Below are positions 33,670-42,477 of a stretch of DNA of 59,819 nucleotides, piece by piece (the first letter of the stretch is position 1; the number at the start of each line of letters is the position of its first letter). Position numbers and translations under genes: made by a program. The DNA lies in the NCBI GenBank assembly GCA_040757085.1, contig JBFLXJ010000005.1:1-59819 (forward strand), given 5' to 3'. Source of the DNA: Bacillota bacterium. GTDB lineage: Bacteria; Bacillota; Sulfobacillia; JACIYH01. The notes under the pieces were generated by a model. The model was not told where the DNA came from. It did not search any database and worked only from the letters and a program-made list of their open reading frames with translations.

Positions 33670-35025
33670 GTGGAGAAACGCAGGCCCTTAACCTTTTTCC
33701 CATCCAGGCCGGGAAGGCTCTGGGTGGCCCAGAGAACGCTCGTCTTTCTTGCCCTAATCCTGTCCACCCTGGCCAGCTTCGCCGTGCGCCCCCTGGCCGA
33801 ACTGCCGGAAGAACTGGCGCTGGTAGCTGGCCAACCCCACGACCTGCGCCTGCCCGCCGGTATTCGGGGGTATCTTGACCCCGCTGGTCAGGTGCAGGTG
33901 ACTGCCGGGTATCCCGACAGCCTGGCCGGCTGGCTCACGGGTGGAACCCGCTTCACCCTGAGTCCTCGGGCCCAGGGAAAGGCCCGCCTGGAATTCCGCC
34001 TTTTGGGTGTATTACCCGTGCGTTCCGTCCTGGTGAGCGTGATCCCCGACACCAGGGTCATGGTGGGAGGGCACTCCATCGGAGTGGTGGTCTCCAGCCG
34101 GGGGGTGGTGGTCACCGGGATCAGGCCAGTGCGGACGACGGCAGGGGTACGCTCTCCCGCCCAGGATGCCGGCATCCTGCCCGGCGACATTATCCTCAGC
34201 GCGGGCGGAGCACCCGTGCGTGACGAAGAAGACCTGGCCCGCCGCGTTGGGCAGGCGGGCAGGAGCGGACAGGCCCTGGTTTTGGAAGTAGAAAGAGATG
34301 ACCGCCGATTCACGGTGACGGTTACCCCCGTGGCCCTGCCCGATGGCACTTTCCGCATTGGGCTGGCCGTGCGAGACGGCACCGCCGGCGTGGGCACCCT
34401 CACCATGTGGGACCCCGCCACCATGCGGTTCGCCGCTCTGGGGCATATGGTCACGGATGCGGAGACGGGGCGGCCCGTGCGCCTGGACGAGGGCCACATC
34501 GTCCTGGCGGGGATTCTGGCCGTCCACCAGGGCAGACGGGGTCACCCCGGGGAGAAGGTGGGCGTGTTCCTCCCCGAGCAGGATGTCCTGGGCCGCATCG
34601 ATCGTAACACCCCTTGCGGCATCATGGGGGAACTGCAACGCCCCCTTTCCAACCTCCTCTATGCCGCTCCGGTGCCCCTGGCGGCCGCTGCCACGGTACG
34701 GGAGGGAGCGGCGGAGGTACTCACCGTGGTCGATGGCCAGACTATTGAGTCGTTCAGTGCCCAGATCCAGAAGGTGTGGGCGGATCGGCGTTATGAGGGA
34801 AAGGGCATGGTGGTCAAGATCACCGACACCCGGCTCCGGCAGCAGGCAGGGGGTATCGTGCAGGGCATGAGCGGGAGTCCGGTGATCCAGGACGGCCGGC
34901 TGGTAGGGGCGGTGACCCACGTCTTCGTCAATGACCCCACCCGCGGGTACGGCGTGCTGGCCCAGTGGATGTGGGAAGAGATGGTGCAGGCGGCCACCGT
35001 GCGTGCTGACGGGCAGGCTCGGTGA
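33670..35025 (+). CDS. spoIVB: SpoIVB serine peptidase
   Basis: 451 aa. Forespore-secreted protease that triggers processing of pro-sigma-K in known systems. N-terminal membrane helix (about 20-40), a PDZ domain (SPAQDAGILPGDIILSAGG), and the SpoIVB catalytic domain with His259 in ALGHMVTDAETG and Ser403 in GMSGSPVIQDGRLVGAVTHV. GTG at 33670 with GGAGGT 7 nt upstream. Sits between recN and spo0A as in B. subtilis. Confidence 0.95.
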   Translation: MEKRRPLTFFPSRPGRLWVAQRTLVFLALILSTLASFAVRPLAELPEELALVAGQPHDLRLPAGIRGYLDPAGQVQVTAGYPDSLAGWLTGGTRFTLSPRAQGKARLEFRLLGVLPVRSVLVSVIPDTRVMVGGHSIGVVVSSRGVVVTGIRPVRTTAGVRSPAQDAGILPGDIILSAGGAPVRDEEDLARRVGQAGRSGQALVLEVERDDRRFTVTVTPVALPDGTFRIGLAVRDGTAGVGTLTMWDPATMRFAALGHMVTDAETGRPVRLDEGHIVLAGILAVHQGRRGHPGEKVGVFLPEQDVLGRIDRNTPCGIMGELQRPLSNLLYAAPVPLAAAATVREGAAEVLTVVDGQTIESFSAQIQKVWADRRYEGKGMVVKITDTRLRQQAGGIVQGMSGSPVIQDGRLVGAVTHVFVNDPTRGYGVLAQWMWEEMVQAATVRADGQAR

Positions 35026-35099
35026 GACCGGCGTGCCCGCGGACGGGCATGCCCCGCATAGACCCTCTGTGAGCGCCGGGCGCGTACGTCCCGCTGGAC

Positions 35100-35130
35100 C
35101 CTTTTGTCGGTTGGTGACGAAAGGTTTTTT
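35100..35130 (+). terminator. Intrinsic terminator after spoIVB
   Basis: CCTTT(TGT)CG (35100-35109) pairs with CGAAAGG (35118-35124) with a small bulge, followed by TTTTTT (35125-35130). It separates spoIVB from the spo0A promoter region. Confidence 0.65.
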
Positions 35131-35139
35131 CTGGAATAA

Positions 35140-35168
35140 GTAGGAATCGACCCCGCTGGCGGCGAAAT
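35140..35168 (+). promoter_or_regulatory. Possible sigma-H promoter of spo0A
   Basis: GTAGGAATC (35140-35148) and GGCGAAAT (35161-35168) approximate the sigma-H pattern RnAGGAwWW-N11/12-RnnGAAT with one mismatch. spo0A has a sigma-H promoter in B. subtilis. The start codon at 35217 is about 45 nt downstream. Confidence 0.4.
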
Positions 35169-35216
35169 GATGAGGGCGCGGTCACGAGGGTGAGTTTGGG
35201 GAAGGGGGTCACGTTT

Positions 35217-35972
35217 ATGGAGAAGATCAGGGTTCTCATCGCCGACGACAACCGGGAATTCTGCGAACTGCTGCGCGAGTACATAGACCAGCAGCCTGAC
35301 CTCCAGGTCGTGCAGATGGTGCACAACGGCTCTCAGGTGCTTGTCTCCCTCCAGGACACCAGGCCGGACGTGCTCCTCCTGGATATCATCATGCCTCACC
35401 TGGACGGCATCGGCGTGCTGGAGAAACTGGTCGATCTGCCCCGGAAGCCGCGGGTGGTGGTGCTTACCGCCTTCGGGCACGAACACGTGACCGGGCGCGC
35501 CGCGGAACTGGGGGCCGATTACTGCGTACTGAAACCCTTCGACCTGGACGTGCTGGCAGCGCGCATCCGGGAAGTAGCCAGAGGTGCCCCGGCGCGGCCG
35601 GCGCCCCAAGCGCGGGCGCGGAACCTGGATGCCGAGGTTACCTCGGTGATCCGCGAGGTGGGCATTCCCGCCCACATCCGGGGCTACAGTTACCTGCGGG
35701 ATGCGATCCTCATGGTGATCGAAGACATGGAACTCATCAACGCGGTGACCAAGAGCCTGTACCCGGCGATCGCCCAAAAGTACCGCACCACGCCTTCCCG
35801 GGTGGAGAGGGCGATCCGGCATGCCATCGAGGTGGCGTGGAACCGGGGGAACTTGGAGGCCATCGAGGAGATGTTCGGTTACACCGTGAGCCGCGACAAG
35901 GGCAAGCCCACCAATGCCCAGTTCATCGCCATGGTGGCCGACCGCATGCGCGTCGCCCTGCGCGCCAGCTAA
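35217..35972 (+). CDS. spo0A: Sporulation master regulator Spo0A
   Basis: 251 aa response regulator. Receiver domain with Asp10/Asp11 and phospho-acceptor Asp56 ([10 protein letters not shown]), Thr and Lys in VLTAFGHE and LKPFD, then a Pro/Ala-rich linker (about 122-135) and the C-terminal DNA-binding domain ([39 protein letters not shown]). ATG 35217 has GAAGGGGG 8 nt upstream; a GTG at 35190 would add nine residues. Confidence 0.97.
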   Translation: MEKIRVLIADDNREFCELLREYIDQQPDLQVVQMVHNGSQVLVSLQDTRPDVLLLDIIMPHLDGIGVLEKLVDLPRKPRVVVLTAFGHEHVTGRAAELGADYCVLKPFDLDVLAARIREVARGAPARPAPQARARNLDAEVTSVIREVGIPAHIRGYSYLRDAILMVIEDMELINAVTKSLYPAIAQKYRTTPSRVERAIRHAIEVAWNRGNLEAIEEMFGYTVSRDKGKPTNAQFIAMVADRMRVALRAS

Positions 35973-36191
35973 GGTGGCATGCGCAGGAGTACGGCATGCA
36001 CGCCGCCACCGGTGTGAAAAGGGCAAAAGGGGGTGTGAGGGCGAAGCCCGGCGACCCCGGGTGAGAAGGGAAACGACCGCGGAGTGGAGAATAGGTAACT
36101 GGTCAGACGGCGCGAAGAGGAGCTGATGCAGTTTGCTCCCTGTGCTGTTGCCCCTGGTGGCGATGCGCACCCGGGGTCAGTGTATATCCTG

Positions 36192-36225
36192 AGAGCCGTT
36201 CCCGAGAGGAGCGGCTCTAATTTTT
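36192..36225 (+). terminator. Leader terminator ahead of the leucine dehydrogenase operon
   Basis: An 11-bp stem (AGAGCCGTTCC, 36192-36202, with GGAGCGGCTCT, 36208-36218; one T-G pair) has a 5-nt loop and is followed by AATTTTT. It ends only 17 nt before the ATG at 36242. Either it ends spo0A transcription with the next promoter inside the hairpin region, or it attenuates the dehydrogenase operon. The preceding 36000-36190 is G-rich and can form several hairpins, but no known riboswitch or T-box motif was recognised. Confidence 0.8.
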
Positions 36226-36241
36226 GGGCGGAGGTGGTGGC

Positions 36242-37324
36242 ATGGGTATCTTCGAAGCCATGGCCCGGGCAGGCCACGAGCAACTTTCCTTTTGCCGGGA
36301 GCCCGTTTCCGGGCTGCGGGCCGTCATCGCGATCCACAACAGTACCATCGGGCCTGCCCTGGGGGGCTGTCGCATGTGGAAGTACGAGACGGAGGAGGAT
36401 GTGGTGCGCGACGTCCTGCGGCTGTCGCAGGGGATGACGGAAAAGAATACGGCGGCGGGCCTCAATTACGGGGGAGGAAAGTGCGTAATCTGGGGTGACC
36501 CGGCCCGGGACAAGAGCGAGGCCCTCTTCCGGGCCCTGGGGCGCTTCGTGGAAGGGTTCGGAGGCCGGTTCATCACGGGCACCGACGTGGGCACGGTCCC
36601 TGCGGACTTCGTGTGGGCGGCTGCGGAAACCCGATATGTGGTCGCTCTTCCGGAGGAGTACGGCGGGAGCGGGGATACCTCGATCATCACCGCCTTTGCT
36701 GTTTGGAAGGGCATGAAGGCATGCGCCCGGGTGGTCTTCGGGTCCGATTCCCTGCGGGGGCTGAAAGTGGCCCTGCAGGGAGTGGGCAAGGTGGGGGGGC
36801 ACCTGGCCCGTCAACTGCACGAAGAAGGGGCACTCCTGCTGGCATGTGACGCCAACCCGGCCCGGCTGGACGAGGTGGCGTCCCGGATCCCGCTGGAAAA
36901 GATCAGCCAGGAGGAGATATACGACGTAGAATGCGATATCTTCTCTCCCAATGCCCTGGGCGGGATCCTCAACGACCACACCATCCCCCGGCTGCGGTGC
37001 CGGGTGGTGGCGGGGGCGGCCAACAACCAGCTCCAGGAGCTGCGGCACGCAGACATGCTCAAGGAGCGGGGCATCCTCTATGCGCCCGACTTCATCATCA
37101 ACGCCGGCGGCGCGATCCAGGCCGCCGACGAACTGGGGGGTTACAACCGCGATCGCGCCCTGCGCAAGGCGGCGGGTATCTACGACCACTTGCTGGAGGT
37201 ATTTCGGATCGCTCGCGAGCAGGACATCTCCCCTGCCCGGGCGGCGTACGTGTACATCGAACGCAGGCTAGAGATGCTCGGGGCCCTGGGCCGCATCCTG
37301 GTGCCCCGGGCCGCATCAAGGTGA
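36242..37324 (+). CDS. Leucine dehydrogenase family protein, copy 1
   Basis: 360 aa Glu/Leu/Phe/Val dehydrogenase. Substrate and catalytic lysines fall at positions 68 (MTEKN) and 80 (GGGK), the numbering of characterised leucine dehydrogenases. The catalytic aspartate is in TGTDVGT, and the Rossmann motif is VALQGVGKVGGHLA. Deviations from typical LeuDH (MTYKNA) include Tyr to Glu before Lys68 and a Trp in VIWGDP. Expected reaction: reversible NAD-dependent deamination of branched-chain amino acids. It is followed 12 nt later by a paralogue. Confidence 0.85.
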   Translation: MGIFEAMARAGHEQLSFCREPVSGLRAVIAIHNSTIGPALGGCRMWKYETEEDVVRDVLRLSQGMTEKNTAAGLNYGGGKCVIWGDPARDKSEALFRALGRFVEGFGGRFITGTDVGTVPADFVWAAAETRYVVALPEEYGGSGDTSIITAFAVWKGMKACARVVFGSDSLRGLKVALQGVGKVGGHLARQLHEEGALLLACDANPARLDEVASRIPLEKISQEEIYDVECDIFSPNALGGILNDHTIPRLRCRVVAGAANNQLQELRHADMLKERGILYAPDFIINAGGAIQAADELGGYNRDRALRKAAGIYDHLLEVFRIAREQDISPARAAYVYIERRLEMLGALGRILVPRAASR

Positions 37325-37336
37325 GGAGGTGGCGCC

Positions 37337-38407
37337 ATGGAAGTTTTCACCTCCATGGACGAGTACGGGCATGAGCAGGTCGTGTTCTGTTACGACGAAG
37401 GGTCGGGGCTGAGGAGCATCATCGCCATCCACGACACTTCCCTGGGGCCGGCCCTGGGGGGCTGTCGCATGTGGCCGTACCGCAGTGAGGAGGAAGCCCT
37501 CTGGGATGTATTGCGGCTGTCCCGGGGGATGACCTACAAGAACGCGGCCATGGGTCTCAACCTGGGCGGGGGTAAGGCGGTCATCATAGGCGACCCCCGC
37601 CGGGATAAGACCGAAGCGCTGCTGCGGGCTTTCGGGCGCTTCGTCCACACCCTGGGGGGAAGGTATGTCACCGCCGAGGATGTGGGCACCACGGTTTGGG
37701 ATATGGCCGTGGTGCGGTACGAGACGCCTTACGTGGCCGGCCTGAGCGAGAAGTCGGGCGACCCTTCTCCCGCCACCGCCTTTGGGGTGTGGAGGGGGAT
37801 GAAGGCCTGCGCCCGCTGGCTGTGGGGGTCGGAATCCCTGCGGGGTAAGACCGTGGCCTTGCAGGGAGTGGGGAAGGTGGGTGCGGTGCTGGCCCGTCAC
37901 CTGCGGGACGAGGGGGCCCACCTGGTGATCACCGACATGGACTCCGAGCGGGTCCGCGCCGTCGGCCAAGAACTGGGAGCGGAAGTGGTGGAGCCCGACG
38001 CCATCTACGACGTACCGTGTGACATCTTCTCCCCCTGCGCCCTGGGAGCAGTGGTGAATGACGACACCCTGAGGAGGTTCCGGTGTTCCGTAATCGCGGG
38101 CGCCGCGAACAACCAGCTTGCCGAACCGCGCCACGGCTACGCCCTCGAGGAGCGGGGCATCCTGTATGCGCCCGACTTCGTTATCAACGGCGGAGGCGTA
38201 ATTAACGTGAGCGACGAGTTCGAAGAAGGGGGTTACAACCGGGACCGGGCATTTGCTAAGATAGCAACAATTTATGACAAGCTGTGGCGGATCTTCACCG
38301 TTGCCCGCGAGGAGAAGATCCCCACTTTCCTGGCCGCGGACCGGGTGGCCGAGGAGCGCATCGCAGCCATCCGTCGCCTGCACCGGATATACGTGCCGGG
38401 GCGATGA
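37337..38407 (+). CDS. Leucine dehydrogenase family protein, copy 2
   Basis: 356 aa. Lys68 in MTYKNAAMGL and Lys80 in LGGGKAVIIGDP match canonical LeuDH more closely than copy 1; catalytic Asp in TAEDVGT; Rossmann VALQGVGKVGAVLA. Collinear with copy 1 over the whole length, so the two arose by tandem duplication followed by clear divergence. Its product, a branched-chain 2-oxoacid, is the substrate of the VorABC complex encoded just downstream. Confidence 0.88.
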   Translation: MEVFTSMDEYGHEQVVFCYDEGSGLRSIIAIHDTSLGPALGGCRMWPYRSEEEALWDVLRLSRGMTYKNAAMGLNLGGGKAVIIGDPRRDKTEALLRAFGRFVHTLGGRYVTAEDVGTTVWDMAVVRYETPYVAGLSEKSGDPSPATAFGVWRGMKACARWLWGSESLRGKTVALQGVGKVGAVLARHLRDEGAHLVITDMDSERVRAVGQELGAEVVEPDAIYDVPCDIFSPCALGAVVNDDTLRRFRCSVIAGAANNQLAEPRHGYALEERGILYAPDFVINGGGVINVSDEFEEGGYNRDRAFAKIATIYDKLWRIFTVAREEKIPTFLAADRVAEERIAAIRRLHRIYVPGR

Positions 38408-38410
38408 GGG

Positions 38411-39073
38411 ATGGCGCAGGACCAGGTGACCGTGTTCCTGGGCCCGTACGGCAGCGGCAAAACGGAGATCGCCCTCAATTATGCGGTTTGGCTGGCCCGT
38501 CAGGTGCCGGCGGTGTGGCTGGCGGACCTGGACCTGGTGACCCCGTACTTCCGGGCCCGCGACGCCCGAGATAGCCTGGAGCGGGAAGGAGTGCATGTGG
38601 TGGCCGCCGACCCTGCCTGGGGCGACGGGGACCTCCCCATTCTGCCCCCCGGCCTGAGCGGGCTCTTGCGGAAGGGGGGCCCCGGGGTGGTGGACGTGGG
38701 GGGAGGCGACGCGGGGGCGCGGGTGCTGGGATCCGTGCGCCCGCTCGTCGAGAGTCACCAGCGCGTCTTGATGGTGTTCAACCCCTACCGGCCCGGATGC
38801 GATTCTCCTTCCCGGCTGGCCGCCTTGGCCCGCGAGGTGGCCGAAAGCAGCCGTCTTAACCCCATCGGGGTGGTGTCCAATCCTCACCTGGGATCCCATA
38901 CCACGGTGGAGACCGTGGGTCGGGGACACCTGGTTGTGGAACAGGCGGCCCACCTGCTGGGCCTGCCCGTGGTCATGCTCGCTGCGTTACAGGACATTGC
39001 GCCTGCCGTGGAGAAGATGCTGGGCCGGGAAGTATTCCCCCTGCGGCGGTACCTTGTTCTGCCGTGGGAGTAA
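38411..39073 (+). CDS. P-loop ATPase of unknown role, vor-linked
   Basis: 220 aa. MinD/ParA-like nucleotide-binding protein with Walker A GPYGSGKT at residues 11-18, ADLDLVTPYFRARD (switch-like) and VDVGGGDAGARVLG. No DNA-binding or membrane domain is seen. It lies 3 nt after the second LeuDH gene and 13 nt before the ferredoxin gene, so it is cotranscribed with the 2-oxoacid oxidoreductase. It could be a maturation or assembly factor for the iron-sulfur/ThDP complex; that is inference from location only. Confidence 0.7.
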   Translation: MAQDQVTVFLGPYGSGKTEIALNYAVWLARQVPAVWLADLDLVTPYFRARDARDSLEREGVHVVAADPAWGDGDLPILPPGLSGLLRKGGPGVVDVGGGDAGARVLGSVRPLVESHQRVLMVFNPYRPGCDSPSRLAALAREVAESSRLNPIGVVSNPHLGSHTTVETVGRGHLVVEQAAHLLGLPVVMLAALQDIAPAVEKMLGREVFPLRRYLVLPWE

Positions 39074-39086
39074 GTCAAGGGAGGCG

Positions 39087-39302
39087 GTGGATACGGAAAA
39101 GAGGGTGGTTTTTGCGGAAGAGAGATGCAAAGCCTGCGAGCTGTGCGTCCACTTTTGCCCGCAGAAGATCATCCGGCTGGCTCCCGACCGCATCAACCCG
39201 TCCGGGTACCACCCGGCCGAGGTGGTGGAGCAGGAGCGCTGCACCAGTTGCCGCATATGTGCGCTCATGTGCCCGGATGTGGTGATCGAGGTATACCGGT
39301 GA
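39087..39302 (+). CDS. 2-oxoacid:ferredoxin oxidoreductase ferredoxin (delta) subunit
   Basis: 71 aa, two [4Fe-4S] motifs: CKACELCVHFCP and CTSCRICALMCP. GTG 39087 chosen although the GGAGG is close (2 nt); GTG 39102 is an alternative. Electron carrier subunit of the Vor/Kor-type complex; directly precedes vorB. Confidence 0.88.
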   Translation: MDTEKRVVFAEERCKACELCVHFCPQKIIRLAPDRINPSGYHPAEVVEQERCTSCRICALMCPDVVIEVYR

Positions 39303-39311
39303 GGGGGTGGG

Positions 39312-40385
39312 ATGGTGGCGGAACTGGTTCTCATGAAGGGAAACGAGGCCATTGCCGAAGCGGCCATCCGGGCCGGGTGCCGGTTTTACGCCGGCTACCC
39401 CATAACCCCCCAGAATGAGCTGTGCGAATATATGGCCAGGCGTATGCCCGAGGTGGGGGGTACTTTCATCCAGTCGGAGTCGGAAATCGCGGCGATCAAC
39501 ATGGTGTACGGGGCTGGCTCGGCGGGGGCCCGAGCCATGACCTCCTCTTCTTCGCCGGGGATAAGCCTCAAGCAGGAGGGAATTTCCTACCTGGCCGGGG
39601 CGGAGGTGCCCGGGGTAATCGTAAACATGGTCCGGGGGGGACCTGGGCTGGGGAGCATCCAGCCCGCCCAGTCCGATTACTTTCAGGCCACCCGGGGGGG
39701 AGGCCACGGTGACTACCGTACGGTGGTACTGGGCCCGGGTAGCATCCAGGAGGCAGTGGAACTGACCATGCTGGCCTTCGACATCGCCGACCGCTATCGC
39801 AACCCGGTGGTGGTGCTGGGCGACGGGATGCTGGGGCAGATGATGGAACCCGTGCGGTTCCCCGATACTCCACCGCCTTCTCCCCAACCTAAACCCTGGG
39901 CCACCACCGGCACCAGGGGACGGGGGCACCCCAATATCATCAACTCCCTGTATATCGAAGCAGAAGCCTGTGAGCGCCACAACCAGCGCCTGCAGGAGAA
40001 GTACCGGCGAATAGAGCGGGAAGAGGTCCGATACGAGCTTGTGGATCCCGAAGCGGAATACTTCCTGGTGGCGTACGGGACCGGTTCCCGCATTTGCCGG
40101 GCGGTGATCGCGCGGGCGCAGGCAGAAGGGCTGCGCGTGGGTATGGTGCGTCCCATCACCCTGTGGCCTTTTCCCCAGGTGGCCATCGAGCAGGTGGTGG
40201 AGCGGGCACGGGCGTTCCTGGCCGTGGAAATGTCGGCGGGGCAAATGGTCGAGGACGTCAGGCTGGCTGTGGCGGGGCGGTGCCCGGTGTATTTCTTCGG
40301 ACGCACCGGGGGGGCCGTGCCCACTCCCCAGGAAGTGATGTCCCGCCTGAAGATGATCGTGGAAGGCCGGGGAGGTGAGCTCTGA
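39312..40385 (+). CDS. vorB: 2-oxoacid (3-methyl-2-oxobutanoate) oxidoreductase VorB, alpha subunit
   Basis: 357 aa. [29 protein letters not shown] is broken here as two blocks: [17 protein letters not shown] and [12 protein letters not shown], both diagnostic of Vor[14 protein letters not shown] and [14 protein letters not shown] follow. Oxidatively decarboxylates branched-chain 2-oxoacids to acyl-CoA with reduction of ferredoxin. The stop overlaps vorA by one base. Upstream LeuDH genes supply the oxoacids. Confidence 0.92.
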   Translation: MVAELVLMKGNEAIAEAAIRAGCRFYAGYPITPQNELCEYMARRMPEVGGTFIQSESEIAAINMVYGAGSAGARAMTSSSSPGISLKQEGISYLAGAEVPGVIVNMVRGGPGLGSIQPAQSDYFQATRGGGHGDYRTVVLGPGSIQEAVELTMLAFDIADRYRNPVVVLGDGMLGQMMEPVRFPDTPPPSPQPKPWATTGTRGRGHPNIINSLYIEAEACERHNQRLQEKYRRIEREEVRYELVDPEAEYFLVAYGTGSRICRAVIARAQAEGLRVGMVRPITLWPFPQVAIEQVVERARAFLAVEMSAGQMVEDVRLAVAGRCPVYFFGRTGGAVPTPQEVMSRLKMIVEGRGGEL

Positions 40386-41134
40386 TGCAGCGCATATTCA
40401 CCCGTCCCCAGGCTCTGACCGATGTTCCCTTTCACTACTGTCCCGGGTGTCCCCACGGGATCGTGCACCGTCTGGTGGCCGAGTGCATCGACGAGCTGGG
40501 GGTCAGGGAGAGAACCGTGGGGATCGCCCCCGTGGGATGCGCCGTATTCGCATACAACTACTTCAACTGCGATATGATCCAGGCCGCTCACGGGCGCGCC
40601 CCGGCGGTGGCCACGGGGGTGAAGCGGGCCCAACCCGACGCGGTGGTATTCACCTACCAGGGAGATGGGGACCTGGCTGCCATCGGTACGGCGGAGATCA
40701 TCCACGCTGCCACCCGGGGTGAGCGCATCACGGTGGTATTCATCAACAACGCCATCTACGGCATGACAGGCGGTCAGATGGCCCCCACCACCCTGGTGGG
40801 GCAGGAGACCACCACGACCCCGCGGGGCCGGGATGCCTCTTACCACGGCCATCCCGTGCGGGTGTCGGAGATGCTGGCTCTCCTTGATGGAACCGCCTAC
40901 GTGGCCCGGGTCTCGGTGCACGGCCCCGGGCACGTGAACAGGGCCAAGCGGGCCCTGCGCAAGGCCTTCGAGGTGCAAATTCACAACCTGGGCTTTTCCC
41001 TGGTGGAGGTTGTTTCCGCCTGTCCCACCAACTGGGGGATGACACCGGTGGAAGCCCTCCGCTGGGTCGAGCAAAACATGCTCCCCTACTACCGCCTGGG
41101 GGAGTTCAAGACGCCCGGGCAGGGGGAGGCATGA
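40385..41134 (+). CDS. vorA: 2-oxoacid oxidoreductase VorA, ThDP-binding beta subunit
   Basis: 249 aa. Thiamine diphosphate motif GDGDLAAIG...[16 protein letters not shown] is present (residues about 96-140); CPGCPHG near the N-terminus. Catalytic partner of VorB. ATG overlaps the vorB stop (TGATG). Confidence 0.92.
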   Translation: MQRIFTRPQALTDVPFHYCPGCPHGIVHRLVAECIDELGVRERTVGIAPVGCAVFAYNYFNCDMIQAAHGRAPAVATGVKRAQPDAVVFTYQGDGDLAAIGTAEIIHAATRGERITVVFINNAIYGMTGGQMAPTTLVGQETTTTPRGRDASYHGHPVRVSEMLALLDGTAYVARVSVHGPGHVNRAKRALRKAFEVQIHNLGFSLVEVVSACPTNWGMTPVEALRWVEQNMLPYYRLGEFKTPGQGEA

Positions 41135-41138
41135 TCTC

Positions 41139-41681
41139 ATGGTGCACGAGGTGCTCATGGCCGGGTTTGGAGGCCAGGGAGTGATGGCCATGGGTTCGCT
41201 GCTCGCGTACGCGGGCATGCTGGACGGCAAGCAGGTATCCTGGCTGCCCTCCTACGGGCCCGAGATGCGGGGAGGCACCGCCAATTGTCATGTGGTGATT
41301 TCCGACGAACCGGTGGCCTGCCCCCTGGTGACGGAACCCACGGCTGCCATCGTCCTCAATCGCCCTTCCCTGGACCGCTTCGAGAAGGCGGTGCGGCCCG
41401 GCGGCATCCTGGTCTACAACTCCTCGCTGATCGATCGGCAGCCGGTGCGGACCGACGTCAGGGTGGTTGCCATTCCCGCCAATCAGATAGCGGAAGAACT
41501 GGGCTCAGGCCGGGTGGCCAACATGGTGTGCCTGGGTGCTTTTTTGGCCCTCACGGGGGCGGTGTCCGTGCAAGCGGTGTGCGAATCCCTGCGGAAGGTA
41601 CTTCCCGTTCACCGGCACGACCTCATCCCCGTCAACGAAGCCGCCCTGCGCCGCGGCAGAGAGCTGGCCCAGGGACACTAG
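41139..41681 (+). CDS. vorC: 2-oxoacid oxidoreductase VorC, gamma subunit
   Basis: 180 aa. GFGGQGVMAMG near the N-terminus and WLPSYGPEMRGGTANC are family signatures of the gamma domain. Four nt after vorA. Completes an alpha-beta-gamma-delta complex with the preceding three genes. Confidence 0.92.
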   Translation: MVHEVLMAGFGGQGVMAMGSLLAYAGMLDGKQVSWLPSYGPEMRGGTANCHVVISDEPVACPLVTEPTAAIVLNRPSLDRFEKAVRPGGILVYNSSLIDRQPVRTDVRVVAIPANQIAEELGSGRVANMVCLGAFLALTGAVSVQAVCESLRKVLPVHRHDLIPVNEAALRRGRELAQGH

Positions 41682-41742
41682 AGGAGCCGCTCGACAGTCC
41701 GCGAAAAATGTAATAGAGGGGGCCGGGAACGGGGAGAAGACT

Positions 41743-42477
41743 GTGGAAGAACAACCGCGCCGGATCATCACGGTGGAAGAAGTGGAGGACCTCATCCGCC
41801 AGCTGCCCTCCGTTCAGGCGGTGCGGGTGGTGGTCTCCGACTGGGGGGCCATTGAGGAGATCCATGTGCTGGCCGGGAGTGAGCGTCCTGCCAAACAGAT
41901 CGTGCGGGACGTGGAATCCTGCCTTATGGCCCGCTGGGGGCTGGTGGTGGACCACAAGTGCATCAGCGTGGCCCAGTTAACCCCAAGGGAGCCACCCCCT
42001 TTCGGCGTCCGTGTTCGCCTGCTGGGCGTTCATATTTTGAACGACGCCGTTCGGCACACCTGTCGGGTAGAGACTAGCCTGGGGCTCATGGACCCGGCCA
42101 CCGGAGAGCCCGTGTTCACATACCGGGGGAGTGCGGAAGGAGGGGATATGCCCCAGGCCATCTGGTTCACGGCGGTCAGCGCCACCGTCCAGGCTCTCAA
42201 CCAACTTGCGGACCCGGGGTGGGAGTTTGCCCCTCAGGGTGCTACGTGCGTAGAGGCGGGGAGCGAGCAGGTGGCCGTAGTATCGCTGGTCTTGCTCACG
42301 CCCCGCGGAGACGAGGAGACCCTGGCGGGAGCAGCGGTGGTGCGAGGTGAACGGGTGGAAGCATTCGTGAAGGCCACCCTGGACGCTGCCAACCGGCGTC
42401 TGGGTAAGGCATGTGCTCAACAATCCCGCCGACGCTGGTCGGAGGTACCGGGAGGGGAAGAAGGCAATGACGACTGA
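41743..42477 (+). CDS. Uncharacterised protein
   Basis: 244 aa, not recognised. The N-terminal part (about 1-75) has a compact motif, VVSDWGAIEEIHVLA then KQIVRDVESCLMARWG and DHKCISVAQL. The C-terminal part reads as an alternating beta-strand domain (VRVRLLGVHILND; EQVAVVSLVLLTPRG; AAVVRGERVEAFVKATLDAANR). No membrane segment or signal peptide. GTG 41743 after GGGGAGAAG. It overlaps the start of the Nudix gene by 11 nt, which suggests a shared transcript; function unknown. Confidence 0.6.
   Translation: MEEQPRRIITVEEVEDLIRQLPSVQAVRVVVSDWGAIEEIHVLAGSERPAKQIVRDVESCLMARWGLVVDHKCISVAQLTPREPPPFGVRVRLLGVHILNDAVRHTCRVETSLGLMDPATGEPVFTYRGSAEGGDMPQAIWFTAVSATVQALNQLADPGWEFAPQGATCVEAGSEQVAVVSLVLLTPRGDEETLAGAAVVRGERVEAFVKATLDAANRRLGKACAQQSRRRWSEVPGGEEGNDD

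Noticed and set aside
36000-36230. T-box leader ahead of the LeuDH operon
   Set aside because: The conserved T-box antiterminator sequence (AGGGTGGNACCGCG) is absent. The gene is catabolic, where T-boxes are not expected.
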